A stretch of DNA of 64,000 nucleotides from Saposhnikovia divaricata (Eukaryota; Streptophyta; Magnoliopsida; Apiales; Apiaceae): assembly GCA_036435485.1 (NCBI GenBank), contig CM071597.1, forward strand, positions 10,843,881-10,907,880. The letters run 5' to 3'. This document shows positions 43,999 through 56,400 of the stretch, piece after piece. A program made the position numbers and the translations under genes. The notes beneath the pieces are model-generated. The model saw only the letters and a list, made by a program, of their open reading frames with translations, was not told the origin of the DNA and did not search any database. The first letter of the stretch is position 1, and every line of letters starts with the position of its first letter.

Positions 43999-45905
43999 GA
44001 TTATTATTTCGAATATTCTTCTAAAGATGAGACTACTAAATGAAGATTATTTGGATATTCTTTTAGAATATTATTTTATTAAATAAATATTACTTTTGAA
44101 TATTCATTTAAGATATTAAGTACTTGATGAATATTATCTTCAATATTCATCTGAAGCTTGATTTATTTATCGAATATTATAACGAATATTCCTTTAAAGC
44201 TTGGATTACTAAATGAATATTACTTGATATTCATTTAGAATATTATTCATTAAATGAATATTACTTTATCAATATTCATTCAAATTCCTAATTAATTAGG
44301 AATATTATTTTGAATATTCATCCAGGGTTCTATTTAATCATCGAATAGTATTTTAAATATTTTAAATATTCCTTTCAGGACTTATTAAGTAATGAATATT
44401 ATTTTGAATATTCATTTGATTATTTAATTATGCAATAAATATTCTCTCGATATTCCTTCAAGAATTATTTGGGAAATACTCTGATTAAAGATATTCTTTC
44501 ATATTCCTAAATAATCTGTAAAATATTTTAATTCAATAAATATTCTCTGAATATTTATTCCATGCTTAGAATAACCTCGATAAGGTTTATCTTCTTCGAT
44601 TATTACAGAAAATATATCGGAGTCATATTATTATTAATCTTATATCAAGAAAGGTTCTCAGACATCATTCTTATTTGAGTCTATCTCCTTAATAATAAGG
44701 GAACCTTACTTGGAAAATGTTATTTATCTTGTCGACTTCCCGGTCATAAAGTATTCCCTTCACTCGCAACTCGGGTGCTGTTGACTTATTAAGTCGTTGC
44801 TTACCTTCTCATCTTTCGAGGGGTAAGATTACTGGAATAAGTTGATATCCGTTACCAAGTAATAGCTTGGGAGTTATTGGTAAATTTTCCTTTCCAACTA
44901 GATACGACTACTTTGTGGAGTCTTATCAACAAGTATTATACTTGGGGAAAGGGGGACGAACGTTACATTCAGAATCATGAATTCTATTTGAACTAGGAGT
45001 CGTGTAAGAGGCCGAGTAGCGCCGGTCCATCCCCTTTGGCCCAACCGTTGGCCGGGGAGAGCTAGCAAGGCGGTATACAAGTAAAGCCGTCAGTTCTTCC
45101 TTCTACCGGTAGTAAATCTAAATTGAGCTGTACGATCTCGACTGATCATCAAGATTGGAACAGCGGGCGCGGTGAATACTCCATCATTGGTTCATCATCC
45201 AAATTTATTCATTTCCTGCAACATGATTACTGTTGGCAGAGTTGGAAAAGGGTCATAACTGGAATTGCAACCTTTTCTTGCAAGTTCCTCTTCTTAATAA
45301 CAATAAGAATATCTTGCTTACTTTGATGTAGCAGATATTTCTACAAACAAATACTTTAAGTTACCTTGTAACTTCATCGTTCATATTATACTGGCATCAT
45401 TTCCGTAAATGCATGGCATATGGTTTGAAAGATACTTTTGAACTGTTATACATTATCGTTCAGTTATATATTATTGTTGGTGGGCTATTGCTCACCCTTG
45501 CTTTATTATTATATCACAACAACAGCTAGACCAGATGACTCGCACAAGGCGCACTCGACGCGGGCGAGGACGATGAGACTACCAGAGCTGAAGAAGAAGC
45601 TATTGGTAGGGTATATTTATTCTTTCAGTACCAAGAATATGGTCTAGTATGACTTATGTAAATGGATGGCAAAGAGTATGTATTTATATTGAAATTCTTT
45701 TGGATTGTAAGAACTCATAATGTGATTAATAAAAATTTGATTGTTACTCTGATTTCATCTCTGGGACTATAACGGGTGTGTTTTATATTGTTGGGTTGGG
45801 TTATAGAGACGTAATTTATTTTATGTTAAGGAAAGTTCAATTGTTGTGGATAGAATTGGAAACCGTAACCACCGGATCCCGGACCCCGGATCTGGGGGTG
45901 TTACA
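43999..45905 (+). repeat. Old long-LTR fragment L0, piece 3 (3' end)
   Basis: Continues piece 2 and ends in GGGGGTGTTACA at 45905, the sense 3' end of the LARD-family LTR. No PBS follows; element C's LTR resumes at 45906. L0 is therefore a solo LTR, or the 3' LTR of an element whose remainder is off-window. The visible pieces total about 3.7 kb of a roughly 4.8-kb LTR. Confidence 0.92.
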
Positions 45906-46232
45906 CTATCCATTGGAACTTGTTTACTTGTGATTCTTGTACTACTAGCGAATTAAGTTTCCTAGTTCACAAATTGATATCTTGATTTTTATTAACTAAA
46001 TTAGCAAAGTTCATGTTGCATTTTCTAATTAGTTATTAATTACTTGATAATCGTTTGGACTGATTTTGTAACACCCATCAAGTTAATATATTGTTATATT
46101 CAACTTGAAATTTGTGTTATATAATTCCGCACAAAATATTCGTTTAAGTGAAAATTGTTTAACGAATAAATTTCGAGAAAATGGTATAGATTGTATTCAA
46201 CCCCCCCTTCTACAATCTTATTGGACCTAACA
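45906..46232 (+). repeat. 5' LTR remnant of element C
   Basis: Matches the last 327 bp of the 3' LTR with 4 substitutions and one C-run length change. It ends in GGACCTAACA. Confidence 0.95.
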
Positions 46233-46234
46233 AT

Positions 46235-46246
46235 TGGTATCAGAGC
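46235..46246 (+). other. Primer-binding site (initiator Met tRNA), element C
   Basis: TGGTATCAGAGC, two bases after the LTR. Confidence 0.96.
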
Positions 46247-46331
46247 CTATTGATTGATACACAAATCAAGATCCTATTTTTACTCAATAAAAAAATCAAG
46301 CTCGAATTTTTAACTCTCTTAAAAATTCATC

Positions 46332-48083
46332 ATGCCAGCCAAAGGCAATGTTAAAATTCCTATCTTTAATAAAGATAACTATGACATGTGGAAAAACAAA
46401 ATGGAGTTATTTCTTGATGTAGCAAATCCAAGATTTTTGTGGGTTTTGAAAAATGGACCAGTAATTCCTATCCAACATGATACTGAAACAGTTACAAATG
46501 GAATTGTAACAATACCTGCAAGATCCTATCCAAAGGACCCTAAGAACTTTACCTCTGAAGATAAGGAGGAAGCTGGATTGGATAAAAATTTGAGACTCAT
46601 TCTATTAGATTCCCTAGATGCTGTAATGTATAGCCATGTAAGGAATTGTAAAACTGCTAAGCACATCTGGGAAACTATTGAGATCATTAATGAAGGGACT
46701 GATGAAGTCAAGGAAAATAGACTTCAAATTTTGACCTCTGAATATGAACACTTTAGAGCTGGCCCTAATGAAGGCATTCAGGAAGTGTTCGAAAGGTATA
46801 ACAAAATAATCAACAACTTGCAAGTTCATGGCAAGCAATATACTCAGAAGGAGATTAACATAAAGTTTTTACTGACTATGCCTACTCACTTGGAGCATAG
46901 AATCACTGCCATCAGAGAATCTAGAGATCTAACTCAGATTGCTCTTGAAAGGCTGTTTGGTGTTCTGAAAACATATGAATTAGAACATGTACAACAAAAG
47001 GAATTCTATGGCAAGGGCAGAATGGCAAATTCTTCTACAGTTCTAGTGGTTGAGGTTCCTAAGGAAGTGGAAACTAAAGTTGTTCAACCTAACAGCTTTA
47101 ACAAGGAACAAACTGAAGTGGAACATGGCCAAACACCAGCTGCTCAGGATGGTGGAGAATTTTACTCACTTGAAGAGCTGGATCAATTGGAAGATGAATC
47201 TATGGCAATGATGGTGAGACAATTCAGTAACTTCAGATTCAGAAGAAATCCAAAGTTCAGGTTTAAGTCAAATAACAGATTTCAGAGAGGAGGTTCGTCA
47301 TCCTCTAGTAACAGGGGAGGTTATAAAACTGGAACTGTTGACAAAAGCAAAATCCGTTGTTTCAATTGTAATGAGTTGGGACATTTTGCTACTGAGTGTC
47401 AGAAACCCAAGCAAGCACAGAAGAAAGATTATGCTTCTGAAAAGAAGAAGAGTGGAAGAGCTTATGTAGCTGCTGGTAAAAGCTGGGATGACACAGATAG
47501 CGAAGATGAAGAATATGGAAACTTTGCGCTGGTGGCAAATGCTGAATCATCAACTTATTACACCACACCGGTAACTCTTACTGATGCTGAGTTAATTCAT
47601 AGTTTACGTAATTGCTTGAATAATGCACAAAAAGGGTACGAGAGAATAAGTCTTATTAACACTAACCTTGAAAATGAAATGTTAGATTTAAAAAAGGTGC
47701 AGATTAATCAAGATAAGAATATAGAAGAAATAGCTCGACTTAATTACAGAGATAAGTCATTAGGAGAATACATGGTAAAACAAGTTGATAAGATTGCTGA
47801 TCAAGATATCAGGATTAAAGAACTGGAAACACAGATTAGAGCTTGTTATAATACTGTTAAAGTTTCTAAAGAGTTCTTCAACAAACAAGCAGTAGAACGA
47901 ACTGTAGGAATAGGATTTGATTACAATCAAGCTGTTGGTTCTTTGAGTAATCATTCTCCTAATCCTATTTCAGCTAAAGAAAGAGGTATACCACATATTC
48001 TCAAGAATGTTGAAAAACCAATGTTTACAAAATCTGATGCTGGCCCACCAGATATTCTTTCTATGGTTATACAAGAAAAATGA
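46332..48083 (+). CDS. gag: Gag main part (element C)
   Basis: 583 codons from the ATG at 46332. It starts MPAKGNVKIPIFNKDN, like the A1 stub. The capsid region covers about residues 15-230 (AKHIWETIE, ERYNKIINNL). An RG/Ser-rich basic patch precedes the knuckle CFNCNELGHFATEC near residue 343. Then come an acidic stretch and a coiled-coil-like region at about residues 420-520. The ORF ends in TGA overlapping the ATG of the next frame (ATGA at 48080-48083), at an A5 run. A one-base slip there probably split an originally longer Gag. Confidence 0.93.
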   Translation: MPAKGNVKIPIFNKDNYDMWKNKMELFLDVANPRFLWVLKNGPVIPIQHDTETVTNGIVTIPARSYPKDPKNFTSEDKEEAGLDKNLRLILLDSLDAVMYSHVRNCKTAKHIWETIEIINEGTDEVKENRLQILTSEYEHFRAGPNEGIQEVFERYNKIINNLQVHGKQYTQKEINIKFLLTMPTHLEHRITAIRESRDLTQIALERLFGVLKTYELEHVQQKEFYGKGRMANSSTVLVVEVPKEVETKVVQPNSFNKEQTEVEHGQTPAAQDGGEFYSLEELDQLEDESMAMMVRQFSNFRFRRNPKFRFKSNNRFQRGGSSSSSNRGGYKTGTVDKSKIRCFNCNELGHFATECQKPKQAQKKDYASEKKKSGRAYVAAGKSWDDTDSEDEEYGNFALVANAESSTYYTTPVTLTDAELIHSLRNCLNNAQKGYERISLINTNLENEMLDLKKVQINQDKNIEEIARLNYRDKSLGEYMVKQVDKIADQDIRIKELETQIRACYNTVKVSKEFFNKQAVERTVGIGFDYNQAVGSLSNHSPNPISAKERGIPHILKNVEKPMFTKSDAGPPDILSMVIQEK

Positions 48084-48787
48084 GAAATGAGGATAGTGCA
48101 AATGGCACAGTCCTTGTTAAGGATAAATGTGTTAAGGATAAAACTGTTAAGAACACTAATACAAAGAATGTTTCATCTAAGAAAAATGTCACAGTCTTTG
48201 TTAAGGCTAAATCAGTTGAGGACACCAACACAACGAATGTTTCATTCAAGAAAGATGTACCTAAAGTACCAGTCAAAGTTGTTGAATCAGCTAGTTCTTC
48301 TAAGACTGGATTAGGTAGTAATAAGTTGAAACAGAAAAATACCATGTCTACTATTGATTCTAATCATAAAGCATGTGGTATTATCAATTGTATGCCTTGT
48401 GCTTTTAACAGTATGCGTGCTTATTTTAATGGTAATTATGCATGTGTTAAACAGAATGCTCCTCGACAGCACATGAACAGGAACAATAATGTTCGATCTA
48501 AGACTGCTTTTCCTCCTCAAGTTAGGAGAGAGACATTTGCACCTAAGACTAAACAAAAGGTTACCAAGAATGTCTACCAGGTCAAATGTCCAGTCAATGA
48601 CACAAGTGTTACTGCTGCGAGAGAAACATGGATACCCAAGATTAAACAAAAGATTTTCAAATCTGTTTATAAGGTTAAATGTTTATTGACTAAAGAGGTT
48701 AAAATTAAAAATATTGTTTTGCCTGATAAAGGTCAATACTTTAAATACGCAGGACCCAATCAAATTTGGGTCCCGAAGAAGGTTTAA
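48080..48787 (+). pseudogene. gag: Gag C-terminal part (element C)
   Basis: 235 codons, Lys-rich. It begins with short repeats (KDKxVKDK, TNTKNVSSKK), then a Cys-containing IINCMPCAFNSM segment as in A1, and ends ...QIWVPKKV, the conserved Gag end. It is separated from the main Gag only by the frame change at about 48075. It overlaps the pol frame by 22 bp. Confidence 0.85.
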
Positions 48788-51700
48788 TTCATTTGTCATT
48801 GCAGGGTATTGAACAGGTTGATCGAGTAACCTGGATCTTGGACAGTGGATGTTCAAGGCATATGACTGGAGATAGAACCCTGCTGACAAATGTGGTGGAG
48901 AAGGCCGGCCCAGTAGTTAACTTTGGAGATAACAGCAAAGGTAGAACTGATGGATATGGCAGACTTGAAGCTGGAAATGTTATCATTGATGAAGTCTCTT
49001 TTTTGAAAGGACTTGAGCATAATTTGCTCAGTGTCAGTCAATTCTGTGACAAAGGTTATGAAGTTCATTTCAAAAAGAAGAATTGTCTAATTTCACACAA
49101 GAGACATGAAAAGCCACAACTGACAGGAGTTAGAAAAGGCAATCTGTACGTAGCCAATATGAACTCAGGAAGCACTGAAGAAGTCACTTGCTTCTACACT
49201 AAAGCATCTAATGATGAGAGTTGGCTATGGCACGAGAAACTTTCTCATCTTAATTTTAAGACAATGAATTCTCTGGTTAAAAGAGAGTTGGTGAGAGGTT
49301 TGCCTTCAATGGAATTCACTCAAGAAGGACTTTGTGATGCATGTCAAAAAGGCAAGCTAAAAAGGGCAAGTCACAGGAGCACTGATACATCTTCAATAAC
49401 TGAACCATTACAATTACTTCAAATGGATTTGTTTGGTCCAGTTAATGTGATGTCTATGTCAAGGAAGAAATATGCTCTAGTGATTGTTGATGATTTTTCA
49501 AAATACACATGGGTTCTGTTTTTGAATTCTAAAGATGAGACTCCACAACTGGTGATTGATCACATTAAATTAATTGAGCGAGATTCTACGTATCCAGTGA
49601 GAGCTATAAGATCAGACAATGGAACTGAATTCAAGAATGCAGTTCTAAATAACTTTTGCACTGAGAAGGGTATAACCAGACAATACTCAGCTCCAAGAAC
49701 TCCTCAGCAAAATGGGGTAGTGGAAAGAAAGAATAGAACCTTGATTGAAGCTGCACGTACTATGCTAAGTGAATCAAGGCTTCCATTGTACTTTTGGGCT
49801 GAAGCCATCAATACTGTGTGCTATACCCAGAATCGAACTCTAATCAATAAAGATCAAATGAAGACACCCTATGAAATTATGGCTGATAAGAAACCATCAC
49901 TCAAATACTTTCATGTATTTGGGGCAAAGTGCTTTGTGCTTAAAGAAGGTGATGATCAAGGTGGTAAATTTGATACCAAAGCATTTGAAGCAATTTTTAT
50001 TGGTTATTCAATGAGAGCATACAGGGTGTATGTGATTGATGAACAGAAGATGATGGAAAGTGTCAATGTAACATTCGATGACACTAAACTCCCTAGTATC
50101 CAAACTGAGAATCCATCTGAGAAGCTATCTTTCGATGACATGACAGATACAGATTCAGATGATGACAATGCACCTGAGATTTTTGCTGATGCTAATGACA
50201 ACAATGATGATCAGGGTAATGGTGATGAAAACAATGATAGTAGTCAAAATTCCCCTGACTCTTCTAAATAATCATCATCTAGTCAACCTGGCAACAACTC
50301 AGGGGGAGAAAATGAAGGGTCAACTGGTCACACACAACATCTCAATGAAGATCAAGGCGAATCATCAAGATCTAATCTTCCCAGACAGACTGTTTGGAAT
50401 AGAGCTCATCCTTTTGAGTTAATCATTGGTGATCCAGTTGTTGGTGTAAAGACTAGAAGAGCTTTTCAGAATCAATGCAATTATTCAGGGTTTCTATCTG
50501 AAATGGAACCTAAGAAAACTGAAGAAGCTCTTTCTGATCCTGATTGGGTGATTGCTATGCAAGATGAACTCAATCAATTTAAACAATAAGAAGTTTGGAA
50601 GCTGGTACCCAGACCTACAAACAGACCAGTAGTTGGCACAAGGTGGGTATTCAGAAACAAACTGGATGAAGATGGCACAGTGACGAGAAATAAAGCAAGA
50701 CTGGTAGCAAAGGGTTACTCCCAATCTGAAGGCATTGATTATGATGAGACCTATGCTCCAGTGGCTAGACTTGAGGCCATAAGAGTATTCTTGGCATTCG
50801 CAGCATTTTCAAACTTTAAAGTTTATCAAATGGATGTCAAGAGTGCTTTCTTGAATGGCAAGCTAGATGAAGAGGTTTATGTAGAACAGCCCCCTGGCTT
50901 TGAAGATCCAGATTTAATTGACTATGTCTACTTTCTTTTCAAGGCTATCTATGGTCTTAAGCAAGCACCAAGGAAATGGTATGACACTCTCTCTGAATTT
51001 TTACTTGAAAATGATTTTGTTAGAGGTGTCATAGACAAAACTCTCTTCACAAAGAAACATAAGAATGATACAATTATAGTCCAAGTCTATGTGGACGATA
51101 TAATATTCGGGTCTACTAATGATCTTTTGTGCAAGAAATTTGCGAAGTTAATGCAGGGTAAATTTGAAATGAGCATGATGGGTGAGCTGAAGTTCTTTCT
51201 TGGATTGCAAATAAATCAAAGGACAGATGGAATATTTATCTGTCAATCCAAGTATGTCAAAGAGCTTCTCAAGAAGTATCAAATGGAGGACTCTTCTTCA
51301 GCAAAGACACCATCATCCACAGCTGTCAAATTTGGAGCATGTGAAAATTCTGCCAAGGTAGATATCACAAGCTACAGAGGTATGATAGGCTCATTACTTT
51401 ACCTTACTGCGAGTAGACCTGATATTATGCATGCTACGTGTTTGTGTGCAAGGTTCCAATCGGATCCTAGAGATGTTCATCTCATTGCTGTTAAACGAAT
51501 TCTGAGATATCTTAAGGGTACGCCTAACTTAGGCATCTGGTACCCTAAAGATTCTGGTTTTAATCTTGTTGGATATACAGATTCAGACTATGCAGGAAGT
51601 GTTGTGGATAGAAAAAGCACATCTGGGAGTTGTCAATTCCTAGGTGGTAGACTGGTTTCCTGGTACAGCAAGAAACAACAAACAGTTTCCAACTCAACAG

Positions 51701-52038
51701 CTGAAGCTGAATATATAGCTGCTGGAAGCTGTTGCGCACAGATTTTCTGGATCAGGAATCAGTTGAGAGACTATGGCTTTGTGCTTGATAAAATTCCAAT
51801 TTTATGTGATAATACAAGTGCCACAGCAATCTCTAACAATCCTGTGCAGCACACAAGGACAAAGCATATTGACATCAGGTATCATTTTATTCGAGAGCAT
51901 GTCATGAATGGTACCGTGGAGTTAATTTTTGTACCTACGGAAGAACAAATAGCAGATATTTTTACTAAGTCTCTTGACGAATCCACATTTACCAGAATTG
52001 TTGGTGAATTGGGTATGTTAAATAGTCCTAGTAATTAA
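48766..52038 (+). pseudogene. pol: Pol polyprotein with two in-frame stops (element C)
   Basis: One frame of about 1091 codons interrupted by TAA at 50269-50271 (in the Ser/Asn-rich linker) and TAA at 50587-50589 (between the linker and RT). Protease DSGCSRHMTG; zinc motif HEKLSHLN and CDAC; integrase DLFGPV, IRSDNGTEF and QQNGVVERKNRT; RT with YVDD (about 51090); RNase H DSDYAGS and STAEAEY; terminal ELGMLNSP. The first part could still make PR-IN, but RT-RNase H would not follow without readthrough. The start overlaps gag in the -1 frame, as in A1. Confidence 0.95.
48791..48804 (+). promoter_or_regulatory. Candidate 3' splice acceptor at the gag-pol boundary (C)
   Basis: ATTTGTCATTGCAG followed by GG, matching the sites in A1 and B. 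Confidence 0.4.
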
Positions 52039-52654
52039 ACTGGTTAATATCTGAGGTTTGATCTTTAATAATTTACAAGTGATTGATGTGTTAATATTTG
52101 TTATTAAAATCACTTGTATAATTATTTTATCAACTTATACTCTTGCTTGTTTCTTCTTAAATCATTGTTATTATCTTCTCTATATATTTTTAATTACTTC
52201 TTGTGTTTTTAGATTAATTCATTTTCTTTAAAAATATTTTTCTCGAATTTTACAAGCTGTAATTTATGAGAAATCTATTTTTCTTCAAAATGTTATTGTT
52301 TTAAATTCAGTTTAATTATTTTTGTTGTTTAAATAAATCATAGTTTCTTTTTGAATAATTTTCTATATGGAAATTATTTTATTAGAAAATTTATAGATTT
52401 ATTAATACATCAGAAATAATTATGTAAATATTTAGTATGTTATTTGATTTTATTTTATTTGATTTGTAGTGTTTGTCCTTTTGTTATTAATGTTTGATTT
52501 CGTAAAAGGGACTACATATGATCGTTTTTATAATTTTTATTAGGTTTTATAATTTTAGTGTAAATTAATTTGTTTTTCTTTAATTTGTTACTTGTTAAAA
52601 TTCTGTTAATATTCAATTGTTGGTTAGTTATATTAACTGTTTTGTTGGAATATA
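52039..52654 (+). other. Post-pol spacer of C, no gene
   Basis: AT-rich, T-runs on the plus strand, no credible ORF on either strand. No PPT-like tract is seen here. Confidence 0.8.
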
Positions 52655-52935
52655 ACTATCGGTATAACAATCCATTTGATTGTTATATTCGAATTTGTGT
52701 TAGTTATATTAGTAAAAGTAGTGTAATATAACTTAGTAATAAAATAGTTATAATTTTGTTTTCTGTAAATATAACTGTTGTTATTTAATAGTTATATTGT
52801 GTGTTTTACTCATAATATAACTATCGGTATAACTATTGAATCCATTGTCATATCCTTTGTTTTTTTTTAATAGTTATATTTAGGCTTAAATTCTATATAA
52901 CTATCGGTATGACTATCACCCGATAGTCATATCAA
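52655..52935. repeat. TATAACTATCGGTATAAC array in the C spacer
   Basis: Copies of ATAACTATCGGTAT at about 52660, 52818 and 52903, with partial copies of TTATAT/ATAACT between. TATCGGTATA is close to palindromic. The same word recurs in the LTR at 57505-57775. Confidence 0.88.
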
Positions 52936-52942
52936 GCTGTTT

Positions 52943-52953
52943 TATATATAAAT
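52943..52953 (+). promoter_or_regulatory. Candidate internal TATA box for ORF3 (C)
   Basis: TATATATAAAT right after the array and about 480 bp before the ORF3 ATG. The following 53000-53158 looks like a pyrimidine-containing plant leader. Confidence 0.5.
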
Positions 52954-53158
52954 CAAATGTTATATTCAGTAGTTATATTATTTTGTTAAGTCATATTAGC
53001 GTGTTAAGTCACCTAATTACTGTCGAACGATACATACATACATATACACACATCTGTCGAATTGCTGCCCAAATTCGGTCTCAAATCTCTTTGTAATCTC
53101 GATTCTAAGAACAAAACTGAGTTTCCCAGTCGATTCTCATCAAAATAACGGTTTAAAT

Positions 53159-53396
53159 GTAAGATTTAGATGAGTTTTGATGATTTTGGTTTAAAAAGTT
53201 CGAATTTTCGATTTAAGTTTCAAAGAGATTGGTGATGATTTTACAAAATCTAAAAATATGTGTGTGATTGTACTGTAATCAAGATCCTTGCCTCAAATTT
53301 TCAGATTTTTTGATAAAGATTTTGATTTTTCGAATTTTTATTTATTTATTAATTCGAATTTTATGATTTAATTGGGTTAATTGTTGAATTTTGCAG
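53159..53396 (+). other. Candidate 5' UTR intron of ORF3 (C)
   Basis: Donor AAT|GTAAGA at 53159 and acceptor TTGAATTTTGCAG ending at 53396, 238 nt, T-rich throughout, 28 bp before the ATG. It has the size and composition of a normal plant intron, better than chance in my judgement. Confidence 0.5.
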
Positions 53397-53424
53397 ATTT
53401 CTTAATTTTAATCCCTGATTTGGA

Positions 53425-56400
53425 ATGGTTGGTGCTTATAATAATTTTGAGCTTGTTAATCACAATTATATTGGATATTTTAATCGCGAGGATTGCCCGG
53501 TGGATCGGTTCAAGTCATGGATAAAATTCCTAAATGAACAAAATATCTGTAGCCATTCTATAACTGCAAATGTTCCCATGAAATTTGGTCCACTTAAACT
53601 AATGTGTACTACAGCTGTCTCAGATGAAAGATCGTTTTCATTCAACTTTAATGATAAGACATATACAGTGGATGAATCTGTCTTCAATGCTGCTCTGAGA
53701 CTTCCTACAGAACAATTTGCTGAAGTGCCTTCAAATGATGAGTTGACTCAATTCTTTACAAATCTGAACTATCATGGTCAACTGAATCTTAAACGTCCAC
53801 TCAAAAGCAATCTTGTTCAAGAATGGAATATCTTCTTCGAGATCATAGCAAAGGTGTTTGCTAATTCTACAAAGAGTAACAATACTGTCATCACAGGTAT
53901 GTTACAGTCAATTGGTTTCTCAATTGCTCACAATAGAAGAATCAACTTTGGCAGCTTGATATGGCCTATTTTGCTAAATCGGTTGAAGAAGGCTAGAAAG
54001 AACTTTGGAAAAGGTAAACTGGTTAAGTGTCATTATCCTCGATTTTTGACACTAATTTTTAATCATCTTATGCCTAAGGATCAACCTGCTCCGTTTCCAA
54101 ATGATCGAATTCAATGGTCTGGTAAACCAAACAAGAAGTTCTACACTAGGTTGGATACTTCTAAGGTCTTGTTGCATGTTCCAGTGGTCATAACACCATA
54201 TATGTCCACATTCATAAATTTGCCAAATGTCATGCCACAGCCCGCTGCTGAGATACATTTAATTGAACAAGCTCCACAACCTGAAGCAGAACAAGTTCCA
54301 GAACCTCAACCTGATTCTGAACCCTTAATTGCTCTTGAACATCAACTTCCAGTGGATCAACCCACCCAGAATGAAGATGATGTACATGTCAATGATCAGG
54401 TATTTGACTCAACTACTTTGCAATCTCAATATCTTTCTGATAGTCAAATAATTGTGAGAAGTGACCAAGGAATTGTAGAACCACAACCCTTATCCCAGGT
54501 CAATGCACCAAACACTGATCCTAAATTCTCCAAACACTATCGTAGAAAGAAATTGTCATTCAAAAGAGCTATCCCTAGTAGTGATATCTTGAGTGAAACA
54601 GATTTGCCATTACAAAAGAAAGGTAAAACCATGTCAAAGGCAATCATAAACCCATTCATTCCTTCAAGCTCACCCCTGTTACTCACAATGGGGGAAGATA
54701 TTTTCTTACATGAAACTGAAAACATTGTTATGCAAGAGGAGCAAGTTACAGTGCCTGCCATTGTTACGGCAGAAGAACCCTCACAGGTTGATCGGGATTT
54801 GCGAACTCCCATTGCACCACCACTGACCTTCCAAGAGGAGGCTAGGGTGATTTCTAGTGCAGGTACAATGGATGTAGATGAGAGGAGTGATGTGAGAATT
54901 ACCTCAAATCTGAGTGAAACACTAGCACGTGAGGTGAGTGATACTCAGAGAGCGATTGAGGTGAGAGCACACAATGACACATACACTTTATCTCTCATAC
55001 CACAACTCGATCAAATGAAAGAAAGTCTTGCTCAAGCTGAAGAAGACAATAAAAACTTGAGGTTTGATATGGATAACATGAGAACTATCTTCAACAACAA
55101 GATCAATGCACTTAAACTCTCTCAACAACAAGCAATCGAAGACTCTGGAGATGTCACAGTGGCTCGAGATCTTATTATATCTTCTATGTCTAATCAGATT
55201 GAAGATCTTCAGAATAACATAAATGAGAATCAATTATCCACTGAACATCGTCTCAGTCAGATTGAAAGGCAAAATGATCATCAAGCAAAGGGGTTGAGAC
55301 ACTTATATAATATCATTAGCAGAACTCACTCACTTACAGCAGAAAAGAAGAAATTCTTTGGAAGTAGTGATGAAAGTGACCCTAGAGCTGGTACAAGTCA
55401 CAAAACTGTAGAGGATTCCTCAACTAAGGGGGAGAAATCTAGAGGGGGAGGAAGTGTAAGTAAAGAGAAAGATGAAGACAGGAGTGAAGGGAAGAAGAAG
55501 ACAACTCATCAAGCAGCAGAACAGGAAGATGATGATGCTATAGAAGGTTTTTACTATACAGGTGAACCTGATATTGATCTGTTTGCTGACTTACAGTTTC
55601 CTGATGTTGGTGAAGAATTCGATGAACCAGATCTCAGTTTTTGGGATGATGAAGAGCCGATAATTCCTGATTCTGTTGAAACACAAAGAATGAATTTTGA
55701 AGCAAATAAAGAACTTGAACAGAATGAAGCTAATCTGTCTATGAGAGAAGAAAGACTCAAGAAGACACTCGAACAGTTAGCTCATAATGAAAGACTTCAA
55801 AAGGCTGAACAGGAAGCACTTCAAAAGCAACATGCTCAAAAGCTGGAAGCTAGGAAGATGTACATCAAGTACAAAAATGGTGATAAGTGGGAACGTGCTC
55901 AAAAGGTAATAGACTCACCACAAACTTCTGACTATGATAATCGTCGGATGATTGCTATTTTTGAAAGCTTTAAAAAGAAGAACCCTGTACATGACATGTA
56001 CTTGAAAGCTTTGAAGACAGAAATTGTGAGAATAACCACTGCATCTGATCCTAAGAATGGTGAGCTACTAATCTTTGTTGAATGTCATAAGCTCGGATCT
56101 CACAAAGTATCTCTTCAGTTCTTCTATGATAGATCTCTGTCAGAGCTTTGGGTGTTGAGACCAAAAGTAAGAACATCTTCTGAGCTAGGCATACTGCTTC
56201 ATGAAAAATTTCAAGAGTTTGCTGAAAGAGCTGGTCCTGAAGTTATAGATAACCCTCCACAAGTTAAAATTCTTAAGGGAGAAGTTATTCACACTGTTAA
56301 TCTTCAGACAGAAGAATTATATACACATCTTGCCAGACATTTGGTATATGTTGAATATGCTCTTCAAAATCATGGTTTTGCATCACAAGAAAAAATTGAA

